Origin: BTQM01 sp036985875
Lineage (GTDB): Bacteria > Patescibacteriota > Minisyncoccia > Phycocordibacterales > UBA1539
Direction of reading: 5' to 3'
Assembly (NCBI GenBank): GCA_036985875.1
Contig: BTQM01000006.1
Span: 1 to 23,979 of the forward strand
DNA length: 23,979 nucleotides
The position numbers and the translations under genes are program-made. The notes beneath the pieces were generated by a model. That model made no database searches. It was given only the letters and a program-made list of their open reading frames with translations, and had not been told where the DNA came from. Positions 14,544 to 21,204 of this stretch are shown here, one piece after another (position 1 is the stretch's first letter; every line of letters begins with the position of its first letter).

Positions 14544-16192
14544 CGCAGACAATCAGCATTTCTGAATTTCACAATGAACCACTTCTGGATTTTTCACACT
14601 GCGAAGTGTGGAATAATATCCAAACTGCGCTTTGTGAGGTACGCTCAACCACCTTTGGTACGATTCATCCTTTGATCATCGGTGGAGAAGAGAAGCGAAC
14701 GAAAATCACGTTCTCGCGCAAGAATCCTTCAGATGTTAGTGAAATTGTCGGCTTTATTTCCTCCGCGTGTCTAGAAGATGTCACCCGAGCTATTGCGGTT
14801 GCAAAGAACAGTCGTCAGGCGAAAGAGTGGGCCTCGCGCTCCCTCGGAGAACGCGCGGAATATCTTCGGAAAACCGCAGATGGCATCCGCGAGAAACGCT
14901 ACTTTTTCATAGCGCTTATGATGCTTGAGGTTGGAAAGTCTGCCCATGAAGCTGACGGAGAAGTGTGTGAAGCGATCGATCTGCTTCGGTACTATGCCGA
15001 TTGCGCTGAATTGCTTGATCAATTAAACAGTGCTTCCTTGCGCTCTCTTCCGGGTGAGAAAAATACAGGGCGCTACATTCCTATCGGCGTTCCTCCTATC
15101 GGCATATCGATCCAGCCGTGGAACTTCCCTCTCGCCATCTCCGCGGGACCTCTTGGGGCAGGATTGGTAACAGGGCACGCCATGATATATAAGCCGGCGG
15201 AACAGTCGTCAATCACCGGCTATCATCTTGCCAAGACATTCTTGGATGCTGGTATTCCGGAAGATATCCTTTGTTTTCTCTCTGGAGAAGGAGAAAGTGT
15301 CGGCAGAGAGCTTGTTCGTCACCCAGCCGTAAAAGCAATTGCTTTTACGGGCTCTAAAGCAGTGCGTGAAGAAATAGAAAAATCCATCTTCACTTTCAAT
15401 CATACACTCATTCACGACCTCCCGCCCTCAGAGCGCTTTCCTAAAAAGGCAGCTGCGTTGGAGGCAGGTGGAAAGAATGTGATTATTATTGACAATGATG
15501 CAGATATAGATGAGGCGCTTGTTGCAATTTGTGATTCTGCGTTTGGTTTCAGCGGACAAAAATGTTCAGCATGCTCACGGCTTATCGTGACAGGGAATAG
15601 AGGATTTTACAGCGCACTGATTGAGCGCCTCTCCGAAGCAGTACAGGATATGCCAGTCGGTCCACCTGAAATGCTCAAGTATATTGTTGGTCCTCTTATT
15701 GACCGTTGTGCTTATGAGAGAGTTGCAATGTGCATGGCAGATGCCAAGAGCGAAAAAAGGTTGGTGGTGACAGGGACTGTCGATCCTGAATATGTAAAAA
15801 AGGGATATTTTCTCCCCCCCATGTTGGTTGAGGAGAGTAACTGCTCCTCTCTGAGGTCCCAGAAAGAGATCTTCGGACCTTTGCTCTCGGTATTTTGGGC
15901 AAAAGATTTCGATGAAGCCATTCGTATGGCGAACGACACCGAATACGCGCTTACTGCCGGAGTATATTCTCGCAACCCTGAACATGTTCAGCGTGCGATC
16001 TCAGAGATCAACGCAGGGAATATCTACATTAATAAAAAAATTACCGGAGCAATTGTCGCGCGGCAGCCGTTTGGCGGCCATAAAATGTCTGGTAACGGCA
16101 CAAAGGCCGGAGGATGGGACTACTTGCTTAGCTTCATGGATCGTCAGCACATAAGCGAGGATACCATGCGTCGCGGCACGCCGATTGAGTAA
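14540..16192 (+). CDS. pruA: 1-pyrroline-5-carboxylate dehydrogenase
   Basis: This 550-residue NAD-dependent aldehyde dehydrogenase converts glutamate semialdehyde to glutamate, completing proline degradation. Motifs in order: PWNFPLAIS (about 193), GSK in IAFTGSKAVRE (about 268), the general base in EAGGKNVIIID (about 307), and FSGQKCSACSR with the nucleophile Cys342. PFGGHKMSGNG lies near the C-terminus. The P5CDH subgroup is indicated by QKCSACSR and KAGG. The start at 14540 is set by GGAGG six bases upstream; an earlier in-frame ATG at 14504 lies inside the proline dehydrogenase gene. The neighbour makes its substrate, so direct channelling is possible. Confidence 0.93.
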   Translation: MTQTISISEFHNEPLLDFSHCEVWNNIQTALCEVRSTTFGTIHPLIIGGEEKRTKITFSRKNPSDVSEIVGFISSACLEDVTRAIAVAKNSRQAKEWASRSLGERAEYLRKTADGIREKRYFFIALMMLEVGKSAHEADGEVCEAIDLLRYYADCAELLDQLNSASLRSLPGEKNTGRYIPIGVPPIGISIQPWNFPLAISAGPLGAGLVTGHAMIYKPAEQSSITGYHLAKTFLDAGIPEDILCFLSGEGESVGRELVRHPAVKAIAFTGSKAVREEIEKSIFTFNHTLIHDLPPSERFPKKAAALEAGGKNVIIIDNDADIDEALVAICDSAFGFSGQKCSACSRLIVTGNRGFYSALIERLSEAVQDMPVGPPEMLKYIVGPLIDRCAYERVAMCMADAKSEKRLVVTGTVDPEYVKKGYFLPPMLVEESNCSSLRSQKEIFGPLLSVFWAKDFDEAIRMANDTEYALTAGVYSRNPEHVQRAISEINAGNIYINKKITGAIVARQPFGGHKMSGNGTKAGGWDYLLSFMDRQHISEDTMRRGTPIE

Positions 16193-16205
16193 TGATTCCA
16201 GTTTC

Positions 16206-16236
16206 AAATCCCCCGATACAAGCGGGGGATTTTTTT
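16206..16236 (+). terminator. Rho-independent terminator of the proline operon
   Basis: AAATCCCCCG (16206-16215) pairs perfectly with CGGGGGATTT (16223-16232) around a 7-nt loop, followed by a run of T. It lies 13 bp after the stop codon. Confidence 0.93.
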
Positions 16237-16254
16237 CTTCTTGTAAGGAAAACA

Positions 16255-16281
16255 AAAAAGCGGCCAATATGACCGCTTTTT
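16255..16281. terminator. Second, bidirectional terminator hairpin
   Basis: AAAAAGCGG (16255-16263) and CCGCTTTTT (16273-16281) form a 9-bp stem with a 9-nt loop. T-tracts on both strands suit either direction. It backs up the terminator just upstream. Confidence 0.8.
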
Positions 16282-16289
16282 AATATGCC

Positions 16290-16315
16290 GATCCAATACT
16301 TCGCTTACTTGGATC
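16290..16315. repeat. Inverted repeat GATCCAA / TTGGATC
   Basis: A perfect 7-bp pair (16290-16296 and 16309-16315) with a 12-nt spacer lies 41 bp upstream of the promoter of the secreted protein. It could be a regulator site; nothing more can be said. Confidence 0.4.
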
Positions 16316-16355
16316 CTGATACAATAGGAATCACTTTTATTTAGCCCAGATTCTG

Positions 16356-16384
16356 TTGCATGCACACACCATCCTTAGTATACT
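16356..16384 (+). promoter_or_regulatory. Promoter of the secreted-protein gene
   Basis: TTGCAT (16356-16361), a 17-bp spacer and TATACT (16379-16384). The same TTGCAT-N17-TATAAT layout occurs before the gene starting at 21155. The A-rich leader is about 52 nt. Confidence 0.65.
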
Positions 16385-16442
16385 TACTATTATTTTGGTC
16401 GAGAAAAAACAATTAAATTAAAAGCTTAAATACACATTGAAT

Positions 16443-17303
16443 ATGACAAAAACAAAAATCACTGCTTTAGTTGTAGCAGCTTTGCTTATTGGTTTTGCTG
16501 GTAGTTATTACAACACAGGCGATACTGGTTTATATCCAAAAGAAGTTACGTTGGGTCAAGATTCTGGCAAGGATGTACGTTGGATCCTTCCCGGTGTAAG
16601 AAATCTCGACGCTTCACTTTTTGGAATACCGTCTAATCCGCTCGGGCTTGAAAAAGGTATCGGAGTACCTCTTGCTGGCCGCCTCATAAATAGTGATGGT
16701 ACGGCGTATACAACAACCGCAGGACCAACTCCTTTCTCTGATAACTTCAAAGCAATAACTGGTTCCTTTAGCTTGACCGCGAGTGATGTTACGAACTTTG
16801 ATTCAAAAGGATCCGGCGATCTTGCTACTGCTGAATTTGCATTTACAGATCCAACAGGAAAAAATCAATACCGTGTTGTATTGAAAAAAATTATCAAAGT
16901 TGGACCGGAACACCCTGTATTCGGGGGAGTTCTTGTTGACGGATTTCATCATGGTAAAACGGGCATAGGTACACGCCTCATGCCTACTGTATATACTTAT
17001 GCAGCAGTATGGGGAGTAGCAGAACTCTACATTAATGACGAGTTGATTAGCGGCAACAGGCTGGTACATATAATGGCATCCGAATCAGTGCGAAATGAAG
17101 ATGACTATAAAGTTCTTATAGACAGTGAATTACCGCACAAAGGTATTCAGACGCACCTTATACTTGCGAATAAGGTGGCAACACCAGATGGACCCAAGGA
17201 AGAAGCGGTGCCGTCACAATTCTTACTTCCAAATGGAGTAGAGCAACCTTTCATACATATCATGTTTGAAGACGTGATAGTAAAAGGCCTTGAAGTACTC
17301 TAA
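16443..17303 (+). CDS. Secreted or membrane-anchored protein of unknown function
   Basis: This 286-residue protein has an N-terminal signal or anchor helix (about residues 4-20, KITALVVAALLIGFAGSYY) and a beta-rich exported region. The middle holds HPVFGGVLVDGFHHGKTGIGTRLMP and VAELYINDELI, and the C-terminal part has QTHLILANKV and FIHIMFEDVIV. The paired His in DGFHHG and other His residues could bind a metal. I do not recognise the family. The ATG at 16443 is preferred to a TTG at 16437. It has its own promoter and is followed by a strong palindromic terminator, so it is a single-gene unit. Confidence 0.75.
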   Translation: MTKTKITALVVAALLIGFAGSYYNTGDTGLYPKEVTLGQDSGKDVRWILPGVRNLDASLFGIPSNPLGLEKGIGVPLAGRLINSDGTAYTTTAGPTPFSDNFKAITGSFSLTASDVTNFDSKGSGDLATAEFAFTDPTGKNQYRVVLKKIIKVGPEHPVFGGVLVDGFHHGKTGIGTRLMPTVYTYAAVWGVAELYINDELISGNRLVHIMASESVRNEDDYKVLIDSELPHKGIQTHLILANKVATPDGPKEEAVPSQFLLPNGVEQPFIHIMFEDVIVKGLEVL

Positions 17304-17326
17304 GCATCTCGCGTTAAAGTAAGCAT

Positions 17327-17356
17327 ACAAAATACCCCCATATGGGGGTATTTTGT
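17327..17356. terminator. 30-bp perfect palindrome, bidirectional terminator
   Basis: The half-site ACAAAATACCCCCAT is followed at once by its exact complement, giving a 15-bp arm with a T-rich tail on both strands. It lies between converging genes, 24 bp after the secreted-protein stop and 66 bp before the end of the minus-strand gene, which fits a shared terminator. Its core ATACCCCCATATGG also resembles the CsoR operator at 4751-4771. Confidence 0.8.
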
Positions 17357-17421
17357 TATCTTGAGCTGGAGCCATAGAGAGTCTCATCCTGTAGGAGTTT
17401 TTGAAGATGCTCTCATTTTTT

Positions 17422-17601
17422 CTATTTCTTCATCGTTTTTCTATGAAGATAGAAATTGGACATCGCAACAATAGACATAATGAGCATGCCTGCACCCATG
17501 ACAAGGTTGCCTTTTTGAAACCAAGCAAGTGCGAAGTAGAAAAGGACAAGTCCCCCGATGAAAATTGACCACATTGCTATTTGATGAAAGTATTTATGCA
17601 T
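17422..17601 (-). CDS. Small two-helix membrane protein
   Basis: This 59-residue protein runs from an ATG at 17601 to a TAG at 17422-17424. Two hydrophobic helices are apparent (about residues 10-27, MWSIFIGGLVLFYFALAW, and 33-50, LVMGAGMLIMSIVAMSNF), ending in a basic tail HRKTMKK. No family is recognised. It starts 7 bp after the stop of the 17609-17809 gene, so both are probably on one transcript. Confidence 0.7.
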   Translation of the reverse strand: MHKYFHQIAMWSIFIGGLVLFYFALAWFQKGNLVMGAGMLIMSIVAMSNFYLHRKTMKK

Positions 17602-17608
17602 ACATTTC

Positions 17609-17809
17609 TTAACTCCTGAACTCTTTCTTGAAAACTATTATTGCAATAATGATAAAAACAACCGCTAGTGCAGGTTCAACAATATCAACTGAAGGACGAT
17701 CATATAGATGATGATGGTCAATAAGTTGATGCACTAATAAAAAGTCCAGAGCCAGACCTGCCATAAGTGCAAATAATACCCCCCTATAAAATTGATTATG
17801 CTTGGCCAT
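17609..17809 (-). CDS. Small His-rich membrane protein, DUF2243-like
   Basis: This 66-residue protein has two membrane helices (about residues 9-25 and 44-60) joined by HQLIDHHHLYDRPSVD. The pattern L.LDFLLVHQLIDHHH resembles the first helix of DUF2243 membrane proteins (FDGI..HQ.LqwHH), but this protein is much shorter than that family. The histidine cluster could bind a metal. The function is unknown. Confidence 0.7.
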   Translation of the reverse strand: MAKHNQFYRGVLFALMAGLALDFLLVHQLIDHHHLYDRPSVDIVEPALAVVFIIIAIIVFKKEFRS

Positions 17810-17948
17810 ATAGAATGTTCTTTGTATTTTAATTTGGCAAGATGACGGTTTTAATAAAAAGTTCCTGGTACCTCGTTCTTATCCCTTCTTGTTTCTTGAT
17901 TGAAGCGCTCCTTGTCTTTGAAGATCAGAATGCGAGTTTTGGGTAAAA

Positions 17949-18344
17949 TTATTCCGTAGTAACGCCGTCAAAATGCTCATTGTCGGACATGGCGTCTTCT
18001 TTTGTCGCGTGCACGACGTCGTTTCTGTGTTCCGGCGGAGAATAGATTGTGTAGAGTTTCAAGTCTCTCTCTTCCGAAGTATTGATAATATTATGCTTTG
18101 TGCCTGCGGGAATAACAACCGCGTAGTCATCTCCAATGCTGGTCTCAACATCATCCAATACGGCTCTCCCTTCCCCTTCTTCTATCCTTATAAATTGGTC
18201 TAATTCGTGAACCTCCTCCCCGATATCTTCTCTTGGCTTTATGCTCATTACTACAAGCTGGCTATTTTTCGCAGTATAAAGTACTTTTCTAAAATTATTA
18301 TTCCTCTTTGTTTCTTCTTCAATATTAGCAACGTATCCTTTCAT
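17949..18344 (-). CDS. Cupin-domain protein
   Basis: This 131-residue single-domain cupin has a jelly-roll fold. The first cupin motif is GEEVHELDQFIRIEEGEG, with a metal-type His and Glu, and the second is VVIPAGTKHNIIN. LYTIYSPPEH closes the domain. Small cupins like this are often annotated as mannose-6-phosphate isomerase-like, but the length and lack of sugar-isomerase features make that unproven. The ATG at 18344 is used rather than the in-frame TTG at 18368. It stands alone after a 139-bp gap. Confidence 0.85.
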   Translation of the reverse strand: MKGYVANIEEETKRNNNFRKVLYTAKNSQLVVMSIKPREDIGEEVHELDQFIRIEEGEGRAVLDDVETSIGDDYAVVIPAGTKHNIINTSEERDLKLYTIYSPPEHRNDVVHATKEDAMSDNEHFDGVTTE

Positions 18345-18368
18345 AATATTTTTAAAATAATTGACCAA

Positions 18369-18770
18369 TAATAGATATAGGATAGCATAGAATGGCTTCT
18401 ACTCCGAGTGGGGACTCGGTCACAAGTTACCAAGTATTTTTTTTCGTGCTTCGCACTGCAAAATCCTAACTGCTCGCGACCCCGGCTCGCCTGTTGTTGC
18501 TCCAAGTATTCGCAACGGCTCCGCCTTTCAAGTCCCTGACCTCAACAATGTAAATTTCTGACAACAGAAGCTATCAAAAATTTCCACAACTGCCGGTCAG
18601 GACTCCGTCGCTTCGCTCCTAGAACCCTACTCGCTCGTACCTCGCTGCGTTTTAGAAACCCACGGTTTCTAACGCTCCGCTGTTTTCCTCCACGGGGAGA
18701 CCTTACTTCTCCCCGACCCCCTCTCGTAGGTTCGAGTCCTAGTCCTTTTATTTTTCACTTCGTTCAAAAT
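18369..18770. other. Gene-free region with hairpins and a tRNA-like fragment
   Basis: About 400 bp without a supported gene. It holds CGGGGAGA/TCTCCCCG (18693-18715), an imperfect GCGTTTTAGAAACC/GGTTTCTAACGC hairpin near 18648-18676, repeated CTCGCTCG-type strings, and the inverted tRNA fragment at 18727-18745. Stops break all frames that are not shadows of the tRNA. Confidence 0.7.
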
Positions 18771-18793
18771 TGCCGGACTAGGACTCGAACCTA
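18727..18793. repeat. 19-bp perfect inverted repeat duplicating the tRNA-Gln T-arm
   Basis: TAGGTTCGAGTCCTAGTCC at 18727-18745 on the plus strand is the exact complement of 18775-18793, which is the T-arm plus part of the 3' acceptor strand of the tRNA. The two arms are 29 bp apart. Confidence 0.9.
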
Positions 18794-18840
18794 GATTTCT
18801 TGGACCAAAACCAAGCGTCCTACCATTAGACGATCCGGCA
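18771..18840 (-). tRNA. trnQ: tRNA-Gln (TTG anticodon)
   Basis: A 70-nt cloverleaf can be drawn: acceptor TGCCGGA/TCCGGCA, D-arm GTCT/GGAC, anticodon stem CTTGG/CCAAG with loop TTTTGGT (anticodon TTG) and T-arm CTAGG-TTCGAGT-CCTAG. CCA is not encoded. An extended -10 (TGATACAAT, -10 at 18851-18856) lies 10 bp upstream on the minus strand. Confidence 0.95.
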
Positions 18841-18919
18841 ATGTTATTTAATTGTATCAAATAACTTACAACAAAACCGCTTCGGATACAATGTTTACTC
18901 CCCCGTGATCAGCTATAAG

Positions 18920-19954
18920 TTATTGGCCATCAACCAACTTCACCAGCGCGAGTTCAAGAGGAAGCTGGGGGAGATAGGCATAACGCATTTGGTCATACGC
19001 GGTGAGAAGCTCTGTAAGCGTTGCCGACGTGAGGCGCGCGCCATTTTTGCCGCTAATCTCTTTAAGGAACGTGAGGTCTTCTTCGGTGAACTCTTCGACG
19101 ATCTCCTTTTCCATATCTTTCGCGTACCGCAGGAGGAGCGCGGCGCGCATCTTACGGAGAATGAGTTTTAGGAAGACGCGCATGTCGGTGTTCTGTCCGG
19201 CTGCCTTTTGTACGGCGCTCATTCCTTTGTTCGCGTCCCCCTCCACTACACCGGCTATGAATTCGTTGACCAGCGCCTGCCCCGGCGCGCCCGTTATTTC
19301 TTCCACTTCTTTCACGGAAATCTTCTTGTCCTCCGAGGAGCTTATGATCTTTTGCAGTATTCCCTGTGCATCCCTGAATGATCCTTCGGAGAGCATCGCG
19401 ACAAGGTCGGCGGAGGATGGCTCCAGTGTAAATCCCTCCTGTTTAGCAACACGAAGCACGAGATCTTTGAGCATCTTTTGCGTGGGCTTTTTGAATGTAA
19501 ACGTCTGACATCGCGACACAACGGTCTCCGGCAGTTTGTTTATTTCGGTTGTGGCGAGAATAAAAATGATGTGGCTCGGCGGCTCTTCAAGGGTCTTGAG
19601 AAGCGCGTTAAACGCTTCCTTCGTGAGCATATGCACCTCGTCAATGATGTACGCTTTGTATTGTGAATTGAAAGGCAAGGTCTGTACAGCCGCGCGAAGC
19701 TCCCTTACATCATCTATCCCGCGGTTGGACGCGGCATCTATTTCATACAGGTCGTCCCTCCCCACACCCACCTCGGCAGCGAATATCCTCGCAACGGAGG
19801 TTTTTCCCGTACCCCGTGAGCCGGCGAAGAGATACGCATGCGCGATATTGTTTGTTTTCACCGCTCCCTCCAGCACACGAATGACATGCTCCTGTCCGAG
19901 CACCTCGCCGAATGTTTTGGGACGGTATTTGCGATAGAGCGCAACACTTGTCAT
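18920..19954 (-). CDS. dnaX: DNA polymerase III gamma subunit (DnaX), minimal form
   Basis: This 344-residue AAA+ clamp-loader subunit helps load the sliding clamp at the replication fork. It begins with the family hallmark LYRKYRPKTFGEVLGQEHV. It has Walker A GSRGTGKT (45-52), DEVHMLTKEAFNALLKTLEEPP (from 105), the sensor-1 region FILATTE and the arginine-finger motif SRCQTF. The zinc-binding insert with four cysteines that normally follows Walker A is missing: IFAAEVGVGRDDLYEID runs straight through. It ends after the third domain, so no tau extension exists. The start at 19954 is chosen because upstream in-frame Met codons overlap the promoter. Confidence 0.93.
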   Translation of the reverse strand: MTSVALYRKYRPKTFGEVLGQEHVIRVLEGAVKTNNIAHAYLFAGSRGTGKTSVARIFAAEVGVGRDDLYEIDAASNRGIDDVRELRAAVQTLPFNSQYKAYIIDEVHMLTKEAFNALLKTLEEPPSHIIFILATTEINKLPETVVSRCQTFTFKKPTQKMLKDLVLRVAKQEGFTLEPSSADLVAMLSEGSFRDAQGILQKIISSSEDKKISVKEVEEITGAPGQALVNEFIAGVVEGDANKGMSAVQKAAGQNTDMRVFLKLILRKMRAALLLRYAKDMEKEIVEEFTEEDLTFLKEISGKNGARLTSATLTELLTAYDQMRYAYLPQLPLELALVKLVDGQ

Positions 19955-19964
19955 CGTGGTTTCC

Positions 19965-19970
19965 ATTATA
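19965..19970 (-). promoter_or_regulatory. dnaX: TATAAT -10 element of dnaX
   Basis: A perfect TATAAT lies 10 bp before the chosen ATG; the -35 is weak. It implies a leader of about 3-4 nt. Confidence 0.5.
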
Positions 19971-19996
19971 CACAAAATATACAGCATGGACACATT

Positions 19997-20030
19997 AAAA
20001 AACATCCCACCACAAGGTGGGATGTTTTTT
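19997..20030. terminator. Strong bidirectional terminator hairpin
   Basis: AAAAAACATCCCACC (19997-20011) and GGTGGGATGTTTTTT (20016-20030) form a perfect 15-bp stem with a 4-nt loop. On the minus strand it ends the transcript of the Zn-ribbon gene and separates it from dnaX. Confidence 0.92.
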
Positions 20031-20085
20031 AAGTATCTTGTCTATCCCGTCTCGCCAAGGCGAAACCGAAGAGGACGAGAATGGC

Positions 20086-20259
20086 TTATTCAGCTGCAGG
20101 CGCTTCGCCTCCCTCAGCCGGCGCTTCTGTAGCTGGTGCTTCTGTAGCTGGTGCTTCTTCAGCCGGTGCTTCTTCAGCCTTCTCTTCGTCTACTTTGCAA
20201 GTTGGACACTTTCCCTCCTCCATGTCCGTATTGCAGGTTCCACATTTTGTTTCGTCCAT
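20086..20259 (-). CDS. Small zinc-ribbon protein with Ala-Pro-Glu repeat tail
   Basis: This 57-residue protein starts at an ATG at 20259 and ends at a TAA at 20086-20088. The first 22 residues hold two cysteine pairs, KCGTCN and KCPTCK, spaced as a zinc ribbon. The rest is a low-complexity tail of EEAPA and TEAPA units made of near-identical 15-bp DNA repeats (about 20105-20175). The tail is acidic and probably disordered. No function is known; the strong terminator follows 56 bp downstream. Confidence 0.75.
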   Translation of the reverse strand: MDETKCGTCNTDMEEGKCPTCKVDEEKAEEAPAEEAPATEAPATEAPAEGGEAPAAE

Positions 20260-20339
20260 AATGATGAAAATAATCTAAGAATGAATAACTACGACCCTTT
20301 TAACGACCGTGATATTGTATCGCAAATGCCACGGATTGT

Positions 20340-20819
20340 CTATTTTCTACCCCGAGGGCTTTTTTTCTTCGCCGGCCGGCGAACTTTCTTACCTTTCACC
20401 ACCTTTGTTTTTTTTGCTTTTGCCTTTTTTGCCAACGACATGCGCGCTTTCATCAAAGGACCGTGTCCGCACATTTCTTTCCAATGCCCCTTGAGTTCCT
20501 TCGCCAGCGCTTCCACTTCTTTCGCGCTGACGCTCTTGAGCTTCTTGTACCGCTTCGCGACCTTGTCCACGATATTGCGATACTCCTCTTCGCTTATGTT
20601 CATGTCCCTCAAGTTTTCGACTTGCTCCAACACTTCTCCTCGCGCTTTGAGCATCCACCCTTTTACTTTCTTGCGATTCTTCGCGCCATTTTTGCCGTAT
20701 AGGAGATATCCTCCGACTGCAAGCGTAGCGGCGATAGCGGCGATAGAAACTCCCACACCCAAGGCAGCACGGGAATGTTTTTTTGCGGCAGACGCCCTAG
20801 CATTTTTTTTCTTTGCCAT
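20340..20819 (-). CDS. Membrane-anchored, Lys/Ala-rich basic protein
   Basis: This 159-residue protein has a basic N-terminus (KKKNARASAAKKHSR), one membrane helix (about residues 20-41), a charged helical middle (about 50-115) and a histone-H1-like tail rich in Lys, Ala and Arg (KKAKAKKTKVVKGKKVRRPAKK). The tail could bind nucleic acid or the acidic cell surface. I do not recognise a family. It sits between the Zn-ribbon gene and the 103-residue membrane protein, on the same strand. Confidence 0.7.
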   Translation of the reverse strand: MAKKKNARASAAKKHSRAALGVGVSIAAIAATLAVGGYLLYGKNGAKNRKKVKGWMLKARGEVLEQVENLRDMNISEEEYRNIVDKVAKRYKKLKSVSAKEVEALAKELKGHWKEMCGHGPLMKARMSLAKKAKAKKTKVVKGKKVRRPAKKKSPRGRK

Positions 20820-20843
20820 ATTGTATTTTTGATAACTAATAAA

Positions 20844-21155
20844 TTAACGGGTAATAAAACTGCTTTTTTTACGGTTTTTTTTGTTTTTTCGCTCCTTCAC
20901 GTTGCGCTTGTATACATCGTGCGCAAAAGAAGTAAAATGCTTTACTTTCGCTCCTTCTTTTCTGACATTGGCGCGAAGTTCGGCAAAATCTTGTGAGAGA
21001 AAGTCACTTTCTTTTTTTACTACATTTGAAATATCTCGTACGTTCTTTAAGATGCGAATGACGTACACAAGTGCGGTCACGAAAAAGATCGTTAAGACGA
21101 TGATCGCGATAGACGTGATGAAAAAGAAAATATCCATCTGAATAATATCATTCAT
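20844..21155 (-). CDS. Single-helix membrane protein with basic coiled-coil tail
   Basis: This 103-residue protein begins at the ATG at 21155, chosen because an upstream ATG at 21236 lies inside the dus gene. One membrane helix (about residues 8-31, MDIFFFITSIAIIVLTIFFVTALVYVI) is followed by a helical segment and a very basic end (KERKNKKNRKKSS). The shape resembles small DUF948-like or division-associated membrane proteins, without a clear match. It has a near-consensus promoter ending 6 bp before the ATG. Confidence 0.75.
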   Translation of the reverse strand: MNDIIQMDIFFFITSIAIIVLTIFFVTALVYVIRILKNVRDISNVVKKESDFLSQDFAELRANVRKEGAKVKHFTSFAHDVYKRNVKERKNKKNRKKSSFITR

Positions 21156-21161
21156 ACACCC

Positions 21162-21190
21162 ATTATATCTGGCGGAAAGGAAGCATGCAA
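21162..21190 (-). promoter_or_regulatory. Promoter giving a probable leaderless transcript
   Basis: TTGCAT (21185-21190), a 17-bp spacer and a perfect TATAAT (21162-21167) on the minus strand. The -10 ends 6 nt before the ATG at 21155, so the expected start of transcription is the A of the ATG. Confidence 0.75.
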
Positions 21191-21204
21191 GAGGAGTGTA
21201 TATA

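Noticed and set aside
18669..18860. Open frame across the tRNA (reads SSNGRTLGFGPRNLG)
   Set aside because: It is the familiar false translation of a tRNA-Gln gene plus its trailer, not a protein.
20017..20832. 271-codon Phe/Ser/Ala-rich plus-strand frame
   Set aside because: It is the complement of the Lys/Ala-rich basic gene and the zinc-ribbon gene; both have sensible starts on the minus strand.
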